DNA from: CAIYRG01 sp964446945
Lineage (GTDB): Bacteria > Pseudomonadota > Alphaproteobacteria > Micropepsales > Micropepsaceae
Assembly: GCA_964446945.1 (NCBI GenBank)
Contig: CAYUQO010000002.1
Location: forward strand, 124,001 to 188,000
Direction of reading: 5' to 3'
Length of the DNA: 64,000 nt
In this document: positions 7,788 to 16,960 of the stretch, in pieces
Position numbering within the stretch: position 1 is the first letter of the stretch
How the letters are laid out: each line of letters begins with the position of its first letter
Program-made: the position numbers and the translations under genes
The notes under the pieces: model-generated
Databases searched by the model: none
Told to the model about the DNA's origin: nothing
The model's input: the letters and a program-made list of their open reading frames with translations, nothing else

Positions 7788-8551
7788 TCAAAATCGGCTC
7801 AAAACTGCTGATGCTGCCGGGCGTGGCGCATGGTTTTTTTGGCCGCCGCGGCGGCGTGTCCACCGGCATTTACGCGTCGCTGAATTGCGGACCGGGATCG
7901 GGCGATGTGCGGGATGCGGTGATGGAGAATCGCACCCGGGCAATCGCTACGCTCGGTAACGATCCAAAACTCGTCACGCTTTATCAGGTGCACAGCGCCG
8001 AGGCGATTGTGGTGGATCGAGCCTGGGATATCGCCGCCAATCCCAGAGCCGATGCCATGGTGACGCGAATTCCCGGACTTGCGCTCGGCATATTGACCGC
8101 CGACTGCGCGCCCGTCCTGTTGTTCGATCCGGAGGCGAAGGTGATTGGCGCCGCGCATGCCGGCTGGCAGGGCGCGTTCTCGGGTGTTGTCGAATCCGTG
8201 CTCACCGCCATGGCGCGTCTCGGCGCGCAAGCCGCGCGAGTTCAGGCTGTGGTCGGTCCCTGCATCGGTCCGGACGCCTATGAGGTCGGACCGGAATTTC
8301 ATGCGCGATTTGTCGCAGCAGGACCAGAGAACGCTCGATTTTTCCGGCGCCCCAGCCCTGCGGCGCAGTGGCATTTCGACCTTCCCGCCTATGTCGCGCA
8401 CCGGCTGAACCACGCCGGCGCCGGCAACGTCGATATCGTCGGCGCCTGCACTTACCGCGAAGAAGCGGATTTCTTTTCCTACCGGCGCACGACGCACCGC
8501 AAAGAACGGGATTACGGCCGGCAATTGTCGGTGATTTGCCTCTCCCCTTGA
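7784..8551 (+). CDS. pgeF: peptidoglycan editing factor / YfiH-type laccase-domain protein
   Basis: The 255-residue product shows the YfiH family pattern: GFFGRRGGVSTGIYASLNCG at the N-terminus, YQVHSAEAIVV with the first metal histidine, LTADCAPVLLFD, and AAHAGWQGAFSGVV. In E. coli PgeF removes wrongly incorporated L-serine from muropeptide precursors; related proteins show purine nucleoside phosphorylase or adenosine deaminase activity. The last codons and the TGA stop lie inside the repeat at 8539, so the original C-terminus was probably altered by that insertion. Confidence 0.92.
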   Translation: MIKIGSKLLMLPGVAHGFFGRRGGVSTGIYASLNCGPGSGDVRDAVMENRTRAIATLGNDPKLVTLYQVHSAEAIVVDRAWDIAANPRADAMVTRIPGLALGILTADCAPVLLFDPEAKVIGAAHAGWQGAFSGVVESVLTAMARLGAQAARVQAVVGPCIGPDAYEVGPEFHARFVAAGPENARFFRRPSPAAQWHFDLPAYVAHRLNHAGAGNVDIVGACTYREEADFFSYRRTTHRKERDYGRQLSVICLSP

Positions 8552-8614
8552 GGGAGAGGGACGCAGCGCCCGCGTTTGCACAGCAAACGCGCACTGGCGC
8601 TGCTGGCTGAGGGG
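8539..8614. repeat. two-hairpin GC-rich repeat, overlaps pgeF stop
   Basis: Hairpin 1 is CTCTCCCCTTGAGGGAGAG; then AGCGCC...GGCGCT encloses a second stem CGCGTTTGC/GCAAACGCG, followed by a CTGAGGGG tail. The repeat at 32934 has the same plan with different stem sequences. Confidence 0.8.
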
Positions 8615-8733
8615 AACGTAGCTCATTCGTTTCATTTGTTGACAAACCTGATTCGCGCGCCCGGCCGAGGTTTACGCCCCTGATGTGCCTTGCTAAAAGG
8701 TCCCGGTTCCACGCAAACCCGCAGGTACGCTGA

Positions 8734-9666
8734 ATGAAGCTGCTGGCCGGCAACAGCAATCGCCCGCTCGCCGAAGCGATCGGTCAATACCTGCATGTCC
8801 CGTTCACGAAGGCCGTCGTGCGGCGCTTCGCCGACATGGAAGTGTTCGTGGAAATCGAGGAGAACGTCCGCGGCGAGGACATGTTCGTCATCCAGTCGAC
8901 GAGCTTTCCGGCCAACGACCATCTGATGGAATTGCTGATCATCATCGATGCGCTGCGGCGTTCCAGTGCCAAGCGCATCACGGCGGTGATCCCGTATTTC
9001 GGTTATGCGCGGCAGGACCGCAAGCCGGGACCGCGAACGCCGATTTCGGCCAAACTCGTCGCCAATTTGATCACCCAGGCGGGCGCATCGCGGATACTGA
9101 CGGTCGATCTGCATGCCGGCCAGATCCAGGGATTCTTCGATATCCCGACCGATAATCTCTACGGCCAACCGGAGATGGTGCGCGACATCCGCGATTATCT
9201 CGACAATGAGCAATTGATGGTCGTGTCACCGGATGTCGGTGGCGTGGTGCGCGCGCGTGGTCTGGCCAAACGGCTTGGCGCCGATCTTGCCATTGTCGAC
9301 AAGCGTCGCGAGCGCGCCGGTGAATCGGAAGTCATGAACATCATCGGCGATGTGTCGGGCCGGGTCTGTTTGCTGGTGGACGATATCGTCGATTCCGGAG
9401 GCACGATCTGCAATGCCGCGGATGCCTTGCTCGAGAAGGGCGCAAAGGCGGTTTATGCCTATGCAACCCATGGTGTGCTGTCGGGCGGTGCAGTGGCCCG
9501 CATAAAGGATTCGCAGCTGAAATCGCTGGTCGTTACCGATTCCATCGCCGCGACCGAAGACATCCGGAAATGTGCCAATATCCGGCGGATCTCGATCGCC
9601 AGTCTGCTGGGCGAGGCGATTTACCGGATCGCCAACGAGAAATCGGTTTCCAGCCTGTTCGACTAA
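8734..9666 (+). CDS. prs: ribose-phosphate pyrophosphokinase
   Basis: Prs makes PRPP from ribose 5-phosphate and ATP for nucleotide, histidine and tryptophan synthesis. The 310-residue product is the standard length and has the ATP-binding YFGYARQDRK flexible loop region, the class I signature TVDLHAGQIQGFFDIP, and the PRPP-binding loop LVDDIVDSGGTICNAA. Two phosphoribosyltransferase-fold domains are complete. It is preceded by a 180-nt gap holding the 8539 repeat and stands alone, followed 60 nt later by a small secreted protein gene. Confidence 0.97.
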   Translation: MKLLAGNSNRPLAEAIGQYLHVPFTKAVVRRFADMEVFVEIEENVRGEDMFVIQSTSFPANDHLMELLIIIDALRRSSAKRITAVIPYFGYARQDRKPGPRTPISAKLVANLITQAGASRILTVDLHAGQIQGFFDIPTDNLYGQPEMVRDIRDYLDNEQLMVVSPDVGGVVRARGLAKRLGADLAIVDKRRERAGESEVMNIIGDVSGRVCLLVDDIVDSGGTICNAADALLEKGAKAVYAYATHGVLSGGAVARIKDSQLKSLVVTDSIAATEDIRKCANIRRISIASLLGEAIYRIANEKSVSSLFD

Positions 9667-9723
9667 GCCGTTCACTGTCTGCTGACGGCAGGAACAGCTT
9701 TCCGCGCTGCCCGTTTTCCGGAC

Positions 9724-10167
9724 ATGCAGCGCCGCAACATCAGCATTGTTGCAGTCTCGGCCGTGGCGGGAATGATCCTCGCCCTGAATGCTGTCCCTGC
9801 ATCAGCCGAAAACGGCAACTGGGCGGTGCCACCGCAAAACAATTTCCTCGGCTGCATCGGACACGGTTTACCCGACGATCCCGGTGTGCCGCTGCAAGTT
9901 CAGGTCAACGACCGTTACGGACCTTATCGCGCCGACCAGGTCGTCATGGTCTCGGACATGAGCGGCATGCCCGTCGCAACGCTCGCGTGTGACGGCCCCG
10001 CGGTTCAGTTCCGGCTTCACCCCGGCAGCTACCGCGTTGTGGCATTTGTTGCCGGTGCGGTGCGCAGCCCTGAAACAGTCGTCAATGTTCCGGAGACAGG
10101 CACGTCGATCGATCTCACGATGGGCGATGTCCCTAACCGGATCATCAACACGCTGAACTTCGGTTGA
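9724..10167 (+). CDS. secreted protein of unknown function, paralogue of the 2655 gene
   Basis: A 147-residue protein with a Sec signal peptide (hydrophobic core ISIVAVSAVAGMILALNAV, cleavage after ASA). The mature part carries LACDGPAVQFRLHPGSYRVVAFVAGAV and a TVVNVPETGTSIDL tail, the same module as the protein at 2655. Two cysteines (LGCIGHG and LACDG) could form a disulphide in the periplasm. No named family was recognised. It converges on the prolyl oligopeptidase gene with a 3-nt gap. Confidence 0.72.
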   Translation: MQRRNISIVAVSAVAGMILALNAVPASAENGNWAVPPQNNFLGCIGHGLPDDPGVPLQVQVNDRYGPYRADQVVMVSDMSGMPVATLACDGPAVQFRLHPGSYRVVAFVAGAVRSPETVVNVPETGTSIDLTMGDVPNRIINTLNFG

Positions 10168-10170
10168 GCC

Positions 10171-12285
10171 TCACTGCCCGGGCATCAGCTTCTGGCGCAG
10201 ATACACCATCGTGAGCGCGTTCATTTCGGCCTGCTGAGCGTGATCGGCCGCCGCCGCGTGGCCGCCTTCGGTGTTTTCGAAGAATAGAACCTCGTTTCCG
10301 TCTGCTTCCATTTTCGCGGCCATTTTGCGCGCATGGATCGGGGTCACGCGATCATCGGATGTCGCGGTGACGAAGAGGAACGGCGGATATTTCACGTCTG
10401 GCCGGACATTCTGATACGGCGAGTAACGCAATATGGCCGCGCGTTCTTCCGGGTTGTCGGGATCGCCATATTCGGCAATCCAGGACGCGCCGGCGCCGAA
10501 TTTGGTGTAGCGGATCATGTCTAGCAGCGGCACCTGGCAAACCACGGCGCCGAACAGATCGGGCCGCTCGACCGCAACGGCGCCGACCAACAACCCGCCA
10601 TTGGATCCGCCCATGATGCCGAGCTGTTTCGGCGTGGTCAGGCCGCGCCGCTGCATGTCCTCTGCGACAGCGATAAAATCGTCATAGGATTTCTGACGGT
10701 TGGTTTTCAGCGCCGCCTGATGCCAGGCCGGGCCAAATTCGCCGCCGCCGCGGATATTCGCCACCGCGTATGCGCCGCCACGGGACAGCCACAGGCGGCC
10801 CATGCTGGCCCAGTAAAATGGCGTCTGCGAAATCTCGAACCCGCCATAGCCGTAGAGCAGCATCGGACCGGGCCCAGTCGCGTTTTTGGCGCGCACGACA
10901 AAATAGGGAATACGCGTACCGTCTTTCGACACGGCTTCGTATTGTGCCGAAGCATAGGGCGCTGCATCAAAGCGCGCCGGCGCCGCCTTGATTGCTGCGA
11001 GCTGCCTATCGCGTTCGGCATACACAGTCGGCGGAGTCAGGAAATCCTCAAAACTGAAATAGCCGCCCGGACCATATCCATTGGCGGACACCACGCCCGT
11101 CGATCCGCCTTTCGGCAGAGCGAGTTGAGTGTCATGCCATGCACCGGACGAGTCGCGCTGAAAAGCATGAATGCTGCCGGTGACATTGTTGTAAATCGAC
11201 GCGAAGACCGCATCGCGTCCGATGGCGACGCGCTCGACCGAGCTTCTCTCGCCGGGCGCGTAAAGCACATCCACGCGCGGCAATTCGTTTTTGGCAAGAA
11301 AGCTCTTGAGCGGAAACGCAATCAATGACCCCTGCGGAATCTTTCCCTGCCCCGGCGGCGTCCAGTCGCTGCGCAGTGTTGCGAACAATTCTTCGTCCGG
11401 CGCACCGGCATGCATGATGCCCTGGATCTCGGCCGAAAGCGGCAGGGGGATTTGAATCGTCCCGCCGTCGGGCGTGACATCGTAATATTCCGTCTCGAAA
11501 TAGCTGACGCCGCGGCTGACCATGGCCTCGGCGCCATACGGACTGTGATACGCGGCCGGCGAGGCGATCACATCATCGGTTTTTGCTTCAAATACCGGCT
11601 TTGCCTGATCGATGCTCTGTCCACGGCGCCATAGCTTCACGATCCACGGATATCCCGCCTTGGTCAGCGTGCCGGAGCCGAAATCGGTGCTGAACAGGAT
11701 GGTATCCGGATCGATATAGGCCGCTTCGGCCTTTGCCTCGCCGAGGGAAAATCCATTTTCGACAAATCGTTTCTCGGCTGGCGCATATTCCCGCAACACC
11801 ACTGTATCGCCGCCGTCCGGCGACAGCTTCAACAGACAACGCGAAAGATCGGCGGAACAGGTTGCACCTTTGTAAACCCAGTTCTTGCCCTCCTCGGCGG
11901 AGAGCCGGTCCAGATCGAGCAATGTGTCCCATTGCGGCGCCGCGCTCTCGTAGGACGAAATCGTCGTTTGCCGCCAGATGCCCCGGACATGCTCCTTGTC
12001 CTGCCAGAAATTGAGCACCACATTGCCGTGGAGCTGACCGAACGGTATGCGATCATCCGCATCCAGCATCTGCAACAGGGCCTGGTAGTCCTGCGTATAT
12101 TCAGGATCGGACTTCAGCGCACGGAAGGTGATTTCGTTTTGACTTCTGACCCAGTCCAGTGCCCGCGCGCCATAAATGTCTTCGAGCCAGAGATAAGGGT
12201 CATCACTCTCCATCGCCCGAACACCTGTCAGCAACGCCGCGCCGAACGCCAGCGCCGCAAGAACTGTCATGGCCGGACGTCTCAT
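10171..12285 (-). CDS. prolyl oligopeptidase family serine peptidase (S9A-like), exported
   Basis: The 704-residue product starts with a signal peptide (MRRPAMTVLAALAFGAALLTGVRA), has an N-terminal beta-propeller starting DDPYLWLEDIYGARALDWV, and a C-terminal alpha/beta hydrolase domain. The catalytic triad is visible: Ser about 561 in GGSNGG, Asp about 645 in SDDRVTP, His about 676 in GGHAA. Such enzymes cleave after proline in short peptides. The start at 12285 has GGAGAA upstream; an in-frame ATG at 12516 would add 77 arginine-rich residues running over the dapF start and is rejected. It is divergent from dapF. Confidence 0.93.
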   Translation of the reverse strand: MRRPAMTVLAALAFGAALLTGVRAMESDDPYLWLEDIYGARALDWVRSQNEITFRALKSDPEYTQDYQALLQMLDADDRIPFGQLHGNVVLNFWQDKEHVRGIWRQTTISSYESAAPQWDTLLDLDRLSAEEGKNWVYKGATCSADLSRCLLKLSPDGGDTVVLREYAPAEKRFVENGFSLGEAKAEAAYIDPDTILFSTDFGSGTLTKAGYPWIVKLWRRGQSIDQAKPVFEAKTDDVIASPAAYHSPYGAEAMVSRGVSYFETEYYDVTPDGGTIQIPLPLSAEIQGIMHAGAPDEELFATLRSDWTPPGQGKIPQGSLIAFPLKSFLAKNELPRVDVLYAPGERSSVERVAIGRDAVFASIYNNVTGSIHAFQRDSSGAWHDTQLALPKGGSTGVVSANGYGPGGYFSFEDFLTPPTVYAERDRQLAAIKAAPARFDAAPYASAQYEAVSKDGTRIPYFVVRAKNATGPGPMLLYGYGGFEISQTPFYWASMGRLWLSRGGAYAVANIRGGGEFGPAWHQAALKTNRQKSYDDFIAVAEDMQRRGLTTPKQLGIMGGSNGGLLVGAVAVERPDLFGAVVCQVPLLDMIRYTKFGAGASWIAEYGDPDNPEERAAILRYSPYQNVRPDVKYPPFLFVTATSDDRVTPIHARKMAAKMEADGNEVLFFENTEGGHAAAADHAQQAEMNALTMVYLRQKLMPGQ

Positions 12286-12356
12286 TCGATTTCTCCGCAC
12301 CAGCGACTCCAGCTGCAGCGCTGGAAAGCCCTCGCGCACGGCCCTATAACCCGCCA

Positions 12357-13208
12357 ATGACATCGTTCCTGAAAATGCATGGTTTGGGCAATGATTTTGC
12401 CGTGTTCGACGGCCGGATTTTTCCGGTGCCGGTGAATGCGGCGGTCGCGCGCGCCATCGCCGACCGCAAACGCGGCATCGGTTGCGATCAGGTGATCGTG
12501 ATGGAAAAAGGGCCAAAGGACGCTGCAGCCTTCATGCGGATTTTCAATGCCGACGGCAGCGAGGTCGAATCCTGCGGCAATGCTGCGCGCTGCGTGGCCT
12601 GGCTCTTGATGGCGGAACATGAGACCGACCACATCCAAATTGCCACCGCCGGGGGAATGCTGTCCTGTTCCTCCGCCGGTGAGGCCGAGATTACCGTCGA
12701 TATGGGCCCGCCAAAACTCGACTGGCGTGAAATTCCCATGTCCCAGGCGGTGGACACTACCAGCTTTGCGCTGCCGGTCACCGGCTTTGACGGCCAATAT
12801 CTGCAAAGCGCAGCGGCGGTTTCGATGGGAAATCCGCATTGCGTTCTGTTCGTCGCGGACACCGGCGCAATTCCCCTGACCGAGCTTGGCGCCGCGATTG
12901 AAAAGCATCCCTGGTTTCCCTCCCGCACTAATGTCGAGTTCGTCACCAAAGCGGGCACCGACCACTTGCAGATGCGGGTGTGGGAACGCGGAGCAGGTGT
13001 CACGCTCGCCTGTGGCACGGGTGCCTGTGCCGCGGTTGTGGCAGCCGCAGAGCGTGGCGTGACGGGGCGCAAAACAACAGTCACGCTTGATGGCGGCGAC
13101 CTCTTGATCGAATGGCGGGAATCGGACGGCCATGTGCTGATGACCGGCCCGGCACGTTTCAGCTTTGCCGGTGAGGCCGATTTGGGAGCGCTTGTGCGTG
13201 AGCGTTGA
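12357..13208 (+). CDS. dapF: diaminopimelate epimerase
   Basis: DapF converts LL- to meso-diaminopimelate for lysine and peptidoglycan synthesis by a two-base, two-thiol mechanism. The 283-residue product has both catalytic cysteine blocks: ESCGNAARCVAW in the N-terminal half and ACGTGACAA in the C-terminal half, plus the MHGLGNDFAVFDGR opening that fixes the start at 12357. Its last ten bases overlap the GTG start of mtaB, so dapF, mtaB, ftsY and yciB form one operon. Confidence 0.97.
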   Translation: MTSFLKMHGLGNDFAVFDGRIFPVPVNAAVARAIADRKRGIGCDQVIVMEKGPKDAAAFMRIFNADGSEVESCGNAARCVAWLLMAEHETDHIQIATAGGMLSCSSAGEAEITVDMGPPKLDWREIPMSQAVDTTSFALPVTGFDGQYLQSAAAVSMGNPHCVLFVADTGAIPLTELGAAIEKHPWFPSRTNVEFVTKAGTDHLQMRVWERGAGVTLACGTGACAAVVAAAERGVTGRKTTVTLDGGDLLIEWRESDGHVLMTGPARFSFAGEADLGALVRER

Positions 13209-14475
13209 AGTCGTAACCCTGGGATGCCGGCTGAATGCCTATGAATCCGAAGTCATCCGGGCGCGCGCTACCGACGCCGGACTGAGCGGGGCGGTCATCG
13301 TCAATACTTGCGCTGTCACCCAGGAAGCGGTGCGGCAATCGCGTCAGACCGTGCGCAAATTGCGGCGCGAAAATCCGGATGCCAGGATCATTGTCACCGG
13401 ATGCGCAGCGCAAATCGAACCCGAACGCTTTGCCGCCATGCCGGAAGCCGATCTTGTGATCGGCAATCACGAGAAGCTCGAAGCCAAAAGCTACGCCGCG
13501 GATTTCCTCACAGATGCGCCCCGTGTCGTCGTCAACGATATCGGTTCGGTCAGGGAAACGGCGCCGCAATTTGTCACCGGATTTTCCGGGCGGACGCGCG
13601 CAGTTTTGCAGGTGCAGAATGGCTGTGATCATCGCTGCACCTTCTGCATCATTCCCTATGGACGCGGGCCATCCCGCAGCGCCGGATTGGGCGCAGTCGT
13701 CGCTGAGGCGAGGCAGCTTTGTGCCGCGGGCTATCGTGAGATCGTGCTGTCAGGCGTTGATCTCACCGCCTATGGCGATGGCCTGCCGGGCAATGTCACG
13801 TTGGGCACTCTGATGGCCGGTCTGCTGAAACATGTGCCGGAACTGGCGCGCCTTCGCCTGTCCTCCATCGATCCGGGCGAAGTGGACGAATTGCTGCTTG
13901 ATCTCATCGGCAGTGAAGCTCGCCTGATGCCGCATTTTCATCTCTCGGCGCAATCGGGAGACAATTTGATCCTGAAACGGATGAAACGACGCCATTCGCG
14001 CGAGGATGCGATCCGGTTTTGCGGCGAAGTCCGCCGCCGCAGGCCGGAAGCCGCTTTTGGCGCCGACCTGATTGCCGGATTTCCAACCGAAACCGAAGCA
14101 ACGTTCGAGAATACGCTGCAACTTGTCGACGATGCCGGACTGTCCTACCTGCACGTGTTTCCATTCAGTGCGCGCAACGGAACACCCGCGGCAAAAATGC
14201 CACAGCTTGACCGCGCTATCGTTAAAGACCGTGCGTCGCGCCTCAGGGCCAGGGGCGAGCAGGCGCTCGCATCCAGGCTCAACAGTCTGATCGGATCCGA
14301 GCAGGAACTCCTTGTGGAAGATGCCGGAATCGGCAGGACTCCATGCTTCGCGCGGGTCCAGTTCGCCGGCGATGCCGCACCAGGGACAATTTTGCGCGCT
14401 GCGATCACGGGAAGGGATGGGCGGATGTTGCGGGCGCGCGTTCTGGGAATGACGACAACCCAGGCAGTTGCATGA
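13198..14475 (+). CDS. mtaB: tRNA t6A37 methylthiotransferase MtaB
   Basis: MtaB is a radical-SAM enzyme that adds a methylthio group to t6A37 of tRNAs reading ANN codons. The 425-residue product has the N-terminal UPF0004 domain (TLGCRLNAYESEVI, VNTCAVTQEAVRQSRQ, VTGCAAQ with the three cluster cysteines), the radical-SAM motif CDHRCTFCIIPYGRG, and a C-terminal TRAM-like region. The GTG start inside the end of dapF (GGGAG upstream) gives the expected N-terminus; longer starts are not supported. Its TGA overlaps the ftsY ATG. Confidence 0.95.
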   Translation: MSVEVVTLGCRLNAYESEVIRARATDAGLSGAVIVNTCAVTQEAVRQSRQTVRKLRRENPDARIIVTGCAAQIEPERFAAMPEADLVIGNHEKLEAKSYAADFLTDAPRVVVNDIGSVRETAPQFVTGFSGRTRAVLQVQNGCDHRCTFCIIPYGRGPSRSAGLGAVVAEARQLCAAGYREIVLSGVDLTAYGDGLPGNVTLGTLMAGLLKHVPELARLRLSSIDPGEVDELLLDLIGSEARLMPHFHLSAQSGDNLILKRMKRRHSREDAIRFCGEVRRRRPEAAFGADLIAGFPTETEATFENTLQLVDDAGLSYLHVFPFSARNGTPAAKMPQLDRAIVKDRASRLRARGEQALASRLNSLIGSEQELLVEDAGIGRTPCFARVQFAGDAAPGTILRAAITGRDGRMLRARVLGMTTTQAVA

Positions 14476-15452
14476 GCGATCGTGATGGTTCCACGCCCCG
14501 GCAGGGCATGTTCGCCCGGCTGAAGGCCGGTCTTGCCCGGACCACGACACAGCTCACCGGCGGGCTGAACGACGTCCTGATGAAGATGCGGCTGGACGAG
14601 GACACGATCCGGACGCTGGAGGAGGCCCTTATCCGCGCCGATTTGGGCACGGCTCTCGCACATGAAGTGGCGAGTGATGTCGGAGCCAAACGCTATGATA
14701 TGGAAATCTCCTCACACGAACTGAAAAAGGTGCTCGCGGAAAGCATCACCAAATTCCTGCAGCCGTCGGTGAAGGAATTTGCCGTTGATCCCGCGTTCAA
14801 ACCATTCGTGGTCCTGGTGGCCGGCGTCAACGGCACCGGAAAAACCACGACCATCGGCAAGCTCGCGGCGAAATTGGCTGCCGAAGGCAAGAAGGTAAGG
14901 ATGGCCGCCGGCGATACGTTTCGCGCAGCTGCCATCGATCAGCTGAAGATTTGGGGAGACAGGGCGCAGGTGCCGGTTTTTGCCCGCGAGCCCGGCGCCG
15001 ACGCAGCTGCACTCGCGTTCGACGCTTTCGCCGAAGCACGCTCTGAAGGAGCAGATGTTCTGCTGATCGATACCGCAGGAAGATTGCACAACAAAGCCGG
15101 CCTTATGGCGGAACTGCAGAAAATCGCCCGTGTGGTGAAAAAGCTGGACCCCGCTGCACCGCATGCCGTGCTGCTTGTCCTTGACGCCACCACCGGACAA
15201 AACGCCATTTCTCAAGTCGAAGCATTCAAGGATGCCGTGCCTCTGACCGGGCTGGTTATGACAAAGCTGGATGGCACGGCGAAAGGCGGCATTCTGATCG
15301 CGCTGGCCCACCGCTTCGGCTTGCCCATTCATTATGTCGGTGTCGGCGAAGGAATCTCGGATCTGCAACCATTCGACGCCAAAGATTTCGCCTTCGCACT
15401 GACCGGAGCCGATGAACCCGAGAAACCATCCATCGGCGCCTGGCGGTATTAA
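14472..15452 (+). CDS. ftsY: signal recognition particle receptor FtsY
   Basis: FtsY docks SRP-ribosome complexes at the inner membrane. The 326-residue protein has an N helical domain and a G domain with the P-loop GVNGTGKTTT (residues 118-127), DTAGR (G3) and TKLDGTAKGG (G4). The long acidic A domain of enterobacterial FtsY is absent, as in many alphaproteobacteria; membrane contact probably relies on the N-terminal amphipathic helix (GMFARLKAGLART). It starts within the mtaB stop (ATGA) and is 13 nt upstream of yciB. Confidence 0.97.
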   Translation: MSDRDGSTPRQGMFARLKAGLARTTTQLTGGLNDVLMKMRLDEDTIRTLEEALIRADLGTALAHEVASDVGAKRYDMEISSHELKKVLAESITKFLQPSVKEFAVDPAFKPFVVLVAGVNGTGKTTTIGKLAAKLAAEGKKVRMAAGDTFRAAAIDQLKIWGDRAQVPVFAREPGADAAALAFDAFAEARSEGADVLLIDTAGRLHNKAGLMAELQKIARVVKKLDPAAPHAVLLVLDATTGQNAISQVEAFKDAVPLTGLVMTKLDGTAKGGILIALAHRFGLPIHYVGVGEGISDLQPFDAKDFAFALTGADEPEKPSIGAWRY

Positions 15453-15465
15453 GCAGGTTGTAATC

Positions 15466-16056
15466 ATGTCACCAGCCGCCGAGACCCAACCACCCCGCCT
15501 CAATCCGCTGATCAAGCTTGCTCTCGATTTCGGTCCTCTGCTGATTTTTTTTGCAGTGACCCAAACGGCCGGAATTTATTGGGGAACTGGAGTTTTCATG
15601 GGCGCGATGGTGATCGCGATCGCGGTCGGCTTCGTTGTCGAACGGAAGCTGGAGCCCATGCCGCTTTTCACCCTTGCGCTGGTGTTGGTATTTGGCGGGC
15701 TTACAATCTGGTTATCCAATGACGTATTTATAAAAGTCAAACCGACCATTCTTTATACGATGTTTGCCGCCATCCTCCTGGGCGGCCTCCGCTTCGGCCG
15801 GCTCTTCATCAAAATGGTTCTGGGTCAAATGCTTCGGCTGAATGACGCAGCGTGGCGCACCCTCACCTGGAGGTGGTCGGCGTTCTTCCTGGTTCTGGCG
15901 GTGCTCAACGAGATTGTATGGCGAAACGTCTCTACCAATACGTGGGTCGCATTCAAGGTCTTCGGGGTTTTTCCGCTGACGATCGTGTTTGCGATGTCAC
16001 AGACGCCATTTATTTCGCGGCACCAGATCGAAGACAAACCGACAGACGCCGGTTGA
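15466..16056 (+). CDS. yciB: inner membrane-spanning protein YciB (septation protein A family)
   Basis: The 196-residue product has about five hydrophobic helices and the family sequence KLALDFGPLLIFFAVTQTAGIYWGT, RFGRLFIKMVLGQ and LNEIVWRNVSTNTWVAFKVFG. YciB/IspA-type proteins affect envelope integrity and septation; a precise biochemical role is not known. The start at 15466 gives the normal N-terminus; an upstream in-frame ATG at 15412 would overlap ftsY. It ends the dapF-mtaB-ftsY-yciB unit. The 240 nt after it hold no gene I can support. Confidence 0.93.
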   Translation: MSPAAETQPPRLNPLIKLALDFGPLLIFFAVTQTAGIYWGTGVFMGAMVIAIAVGFVVERKLEPMPLFTLALVLVFGGLTIWLSNDVFIKVKPTILYTMFAAILLGGLRFGRLFIKMVLGQMLRLNDAAWRTLTWRWSAFFLVLAVLNEIVWRNVSTNTWVAFKVFGVFPLTIVFAMSQTPFISRHQIEDKPTDAG

Positions 16057-16297
16057 GCTGGGTTTCATAACTCAGATCAAATATCTCTGGATTGACTCCG
16101 GCAGGCTGCCTCTGGAATATCCCGGTACGGCCTTCTATGGCTGCGTACACGCGTGTGCGGTGCTCCGGGCGCGTTTCAAGTCGAAAAATCTCCACATTCC
16201 GGTTGCGTTACGTTGCGAGTTCGGTAAAGTCAGTCAGGTCCGACGGATACGGACGATTTCGAGATATTCAGGATTCAACTTCGCGGGGGGATAGTGA

Positions 16298-16807
16298 ATG
16301 GCTGGGAAAAATCCGCGAAAAGCCAACGGCAATTTCGAACTTTCGCAGTCACCGTCGCATTTGCTGCGGCGTTGCGTGCAATACGCCAATGATCTGTTTT
16401 CGCGCGAGTCCGCCGCGAGCGATCTGACGAAACAGCAGTTTACGGTTTTGGCGGCCGTCGAGCAGAACGAAGGCATCAGCCAGACCGATCTTGTCGGTTT
16501 GACCGGGATTGACCGTTCGACGCTGGCGGAAATGATCCGTCGCATGATCGACAAAGGATTGTTGGATCGCGAGCGTACCGAATCCGATCAGCGCGCCAAC
16601 GCAGTACGGATTGCCGCGGCCGGGAAGAAAGCCCTGCGCAGCGCACGTACCGCAAACGAGCGCGTGGAAAAGACGCTGCTCGCAAGTCTGTCGGCGGGAG
16701 ACCGGTCCAAATTCCTTAAAATGCTGGCGACCGTCGCCTCGAAGGCGGAATCCGCACCATCCTCGGCGCGTTCGGCCGGAAAGACCGCGCGCCGTATGCG
16801 GGCCTGA
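16298..16807 (+). CDS. MarR family transcriptional regulator
   Basis: A 169-residue winged-helix protein: helix SHLLRRCVQYANDLFSRE, then the DNA-binding segment FTVLAAVEQNEGISQTDLVGLTGIDRSTLAEMIRRMIDKGLLDRERTESDQRANAVRIAAAGKKAL, which is the MarR recognition helix and wing pattern. The C-terminus is alanine- and arginine-rich and probably flexible. It is preceded by GGGGGG at good distance. No target gene is adjacent in an obvious divergent arrangement; the yciB unit upstream is on the same strand and the ccm operon downstream converges. Confidence 0.9.
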   Translation: MAGKNPRKANGNFELSQSPSHLLRRCVQYANDLFSRESAASDLTKQQFTVLAAVEQNEGISQTDLVGLTGIDRSTLAEMIRRMIDKGLLDRERTESDQRANAVRIAAAGKKALRSARTANERVEKTLLASLSAGDRSKFLKMLATVASKAESAPSSARSAGKTARRMRA

Positions 16808-16960
16808 AGGCGTTTTCCGCCGGCCCGCCTTCGCTGAAAGCTTCCACCTTCGCTGCTCCGCTGCTACCGGCGGACAGGTCGGCGCGTGAGCAGCGGGAAA
16901 CGCATCAATCGAAAAATGTAAGAGGCAAGTTTGCGATTTGGAAAAATCGCAAAGGGGCCC

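Noticed and set aside
8639..8668. TTGACA as -35 of prs
   Set aside because: The hexamer at 8639 is perfect, but no acceptable -10 lies 16-18 bp downstream.
12286..12516. 77-residue N-terminal extension of the prolyl oligopeptidase gene
   Set aside because: It overlaps the dapF start, is arginine-rich without family similarity, and the start at 12285 has a ribosome site followed by a signal peptide.
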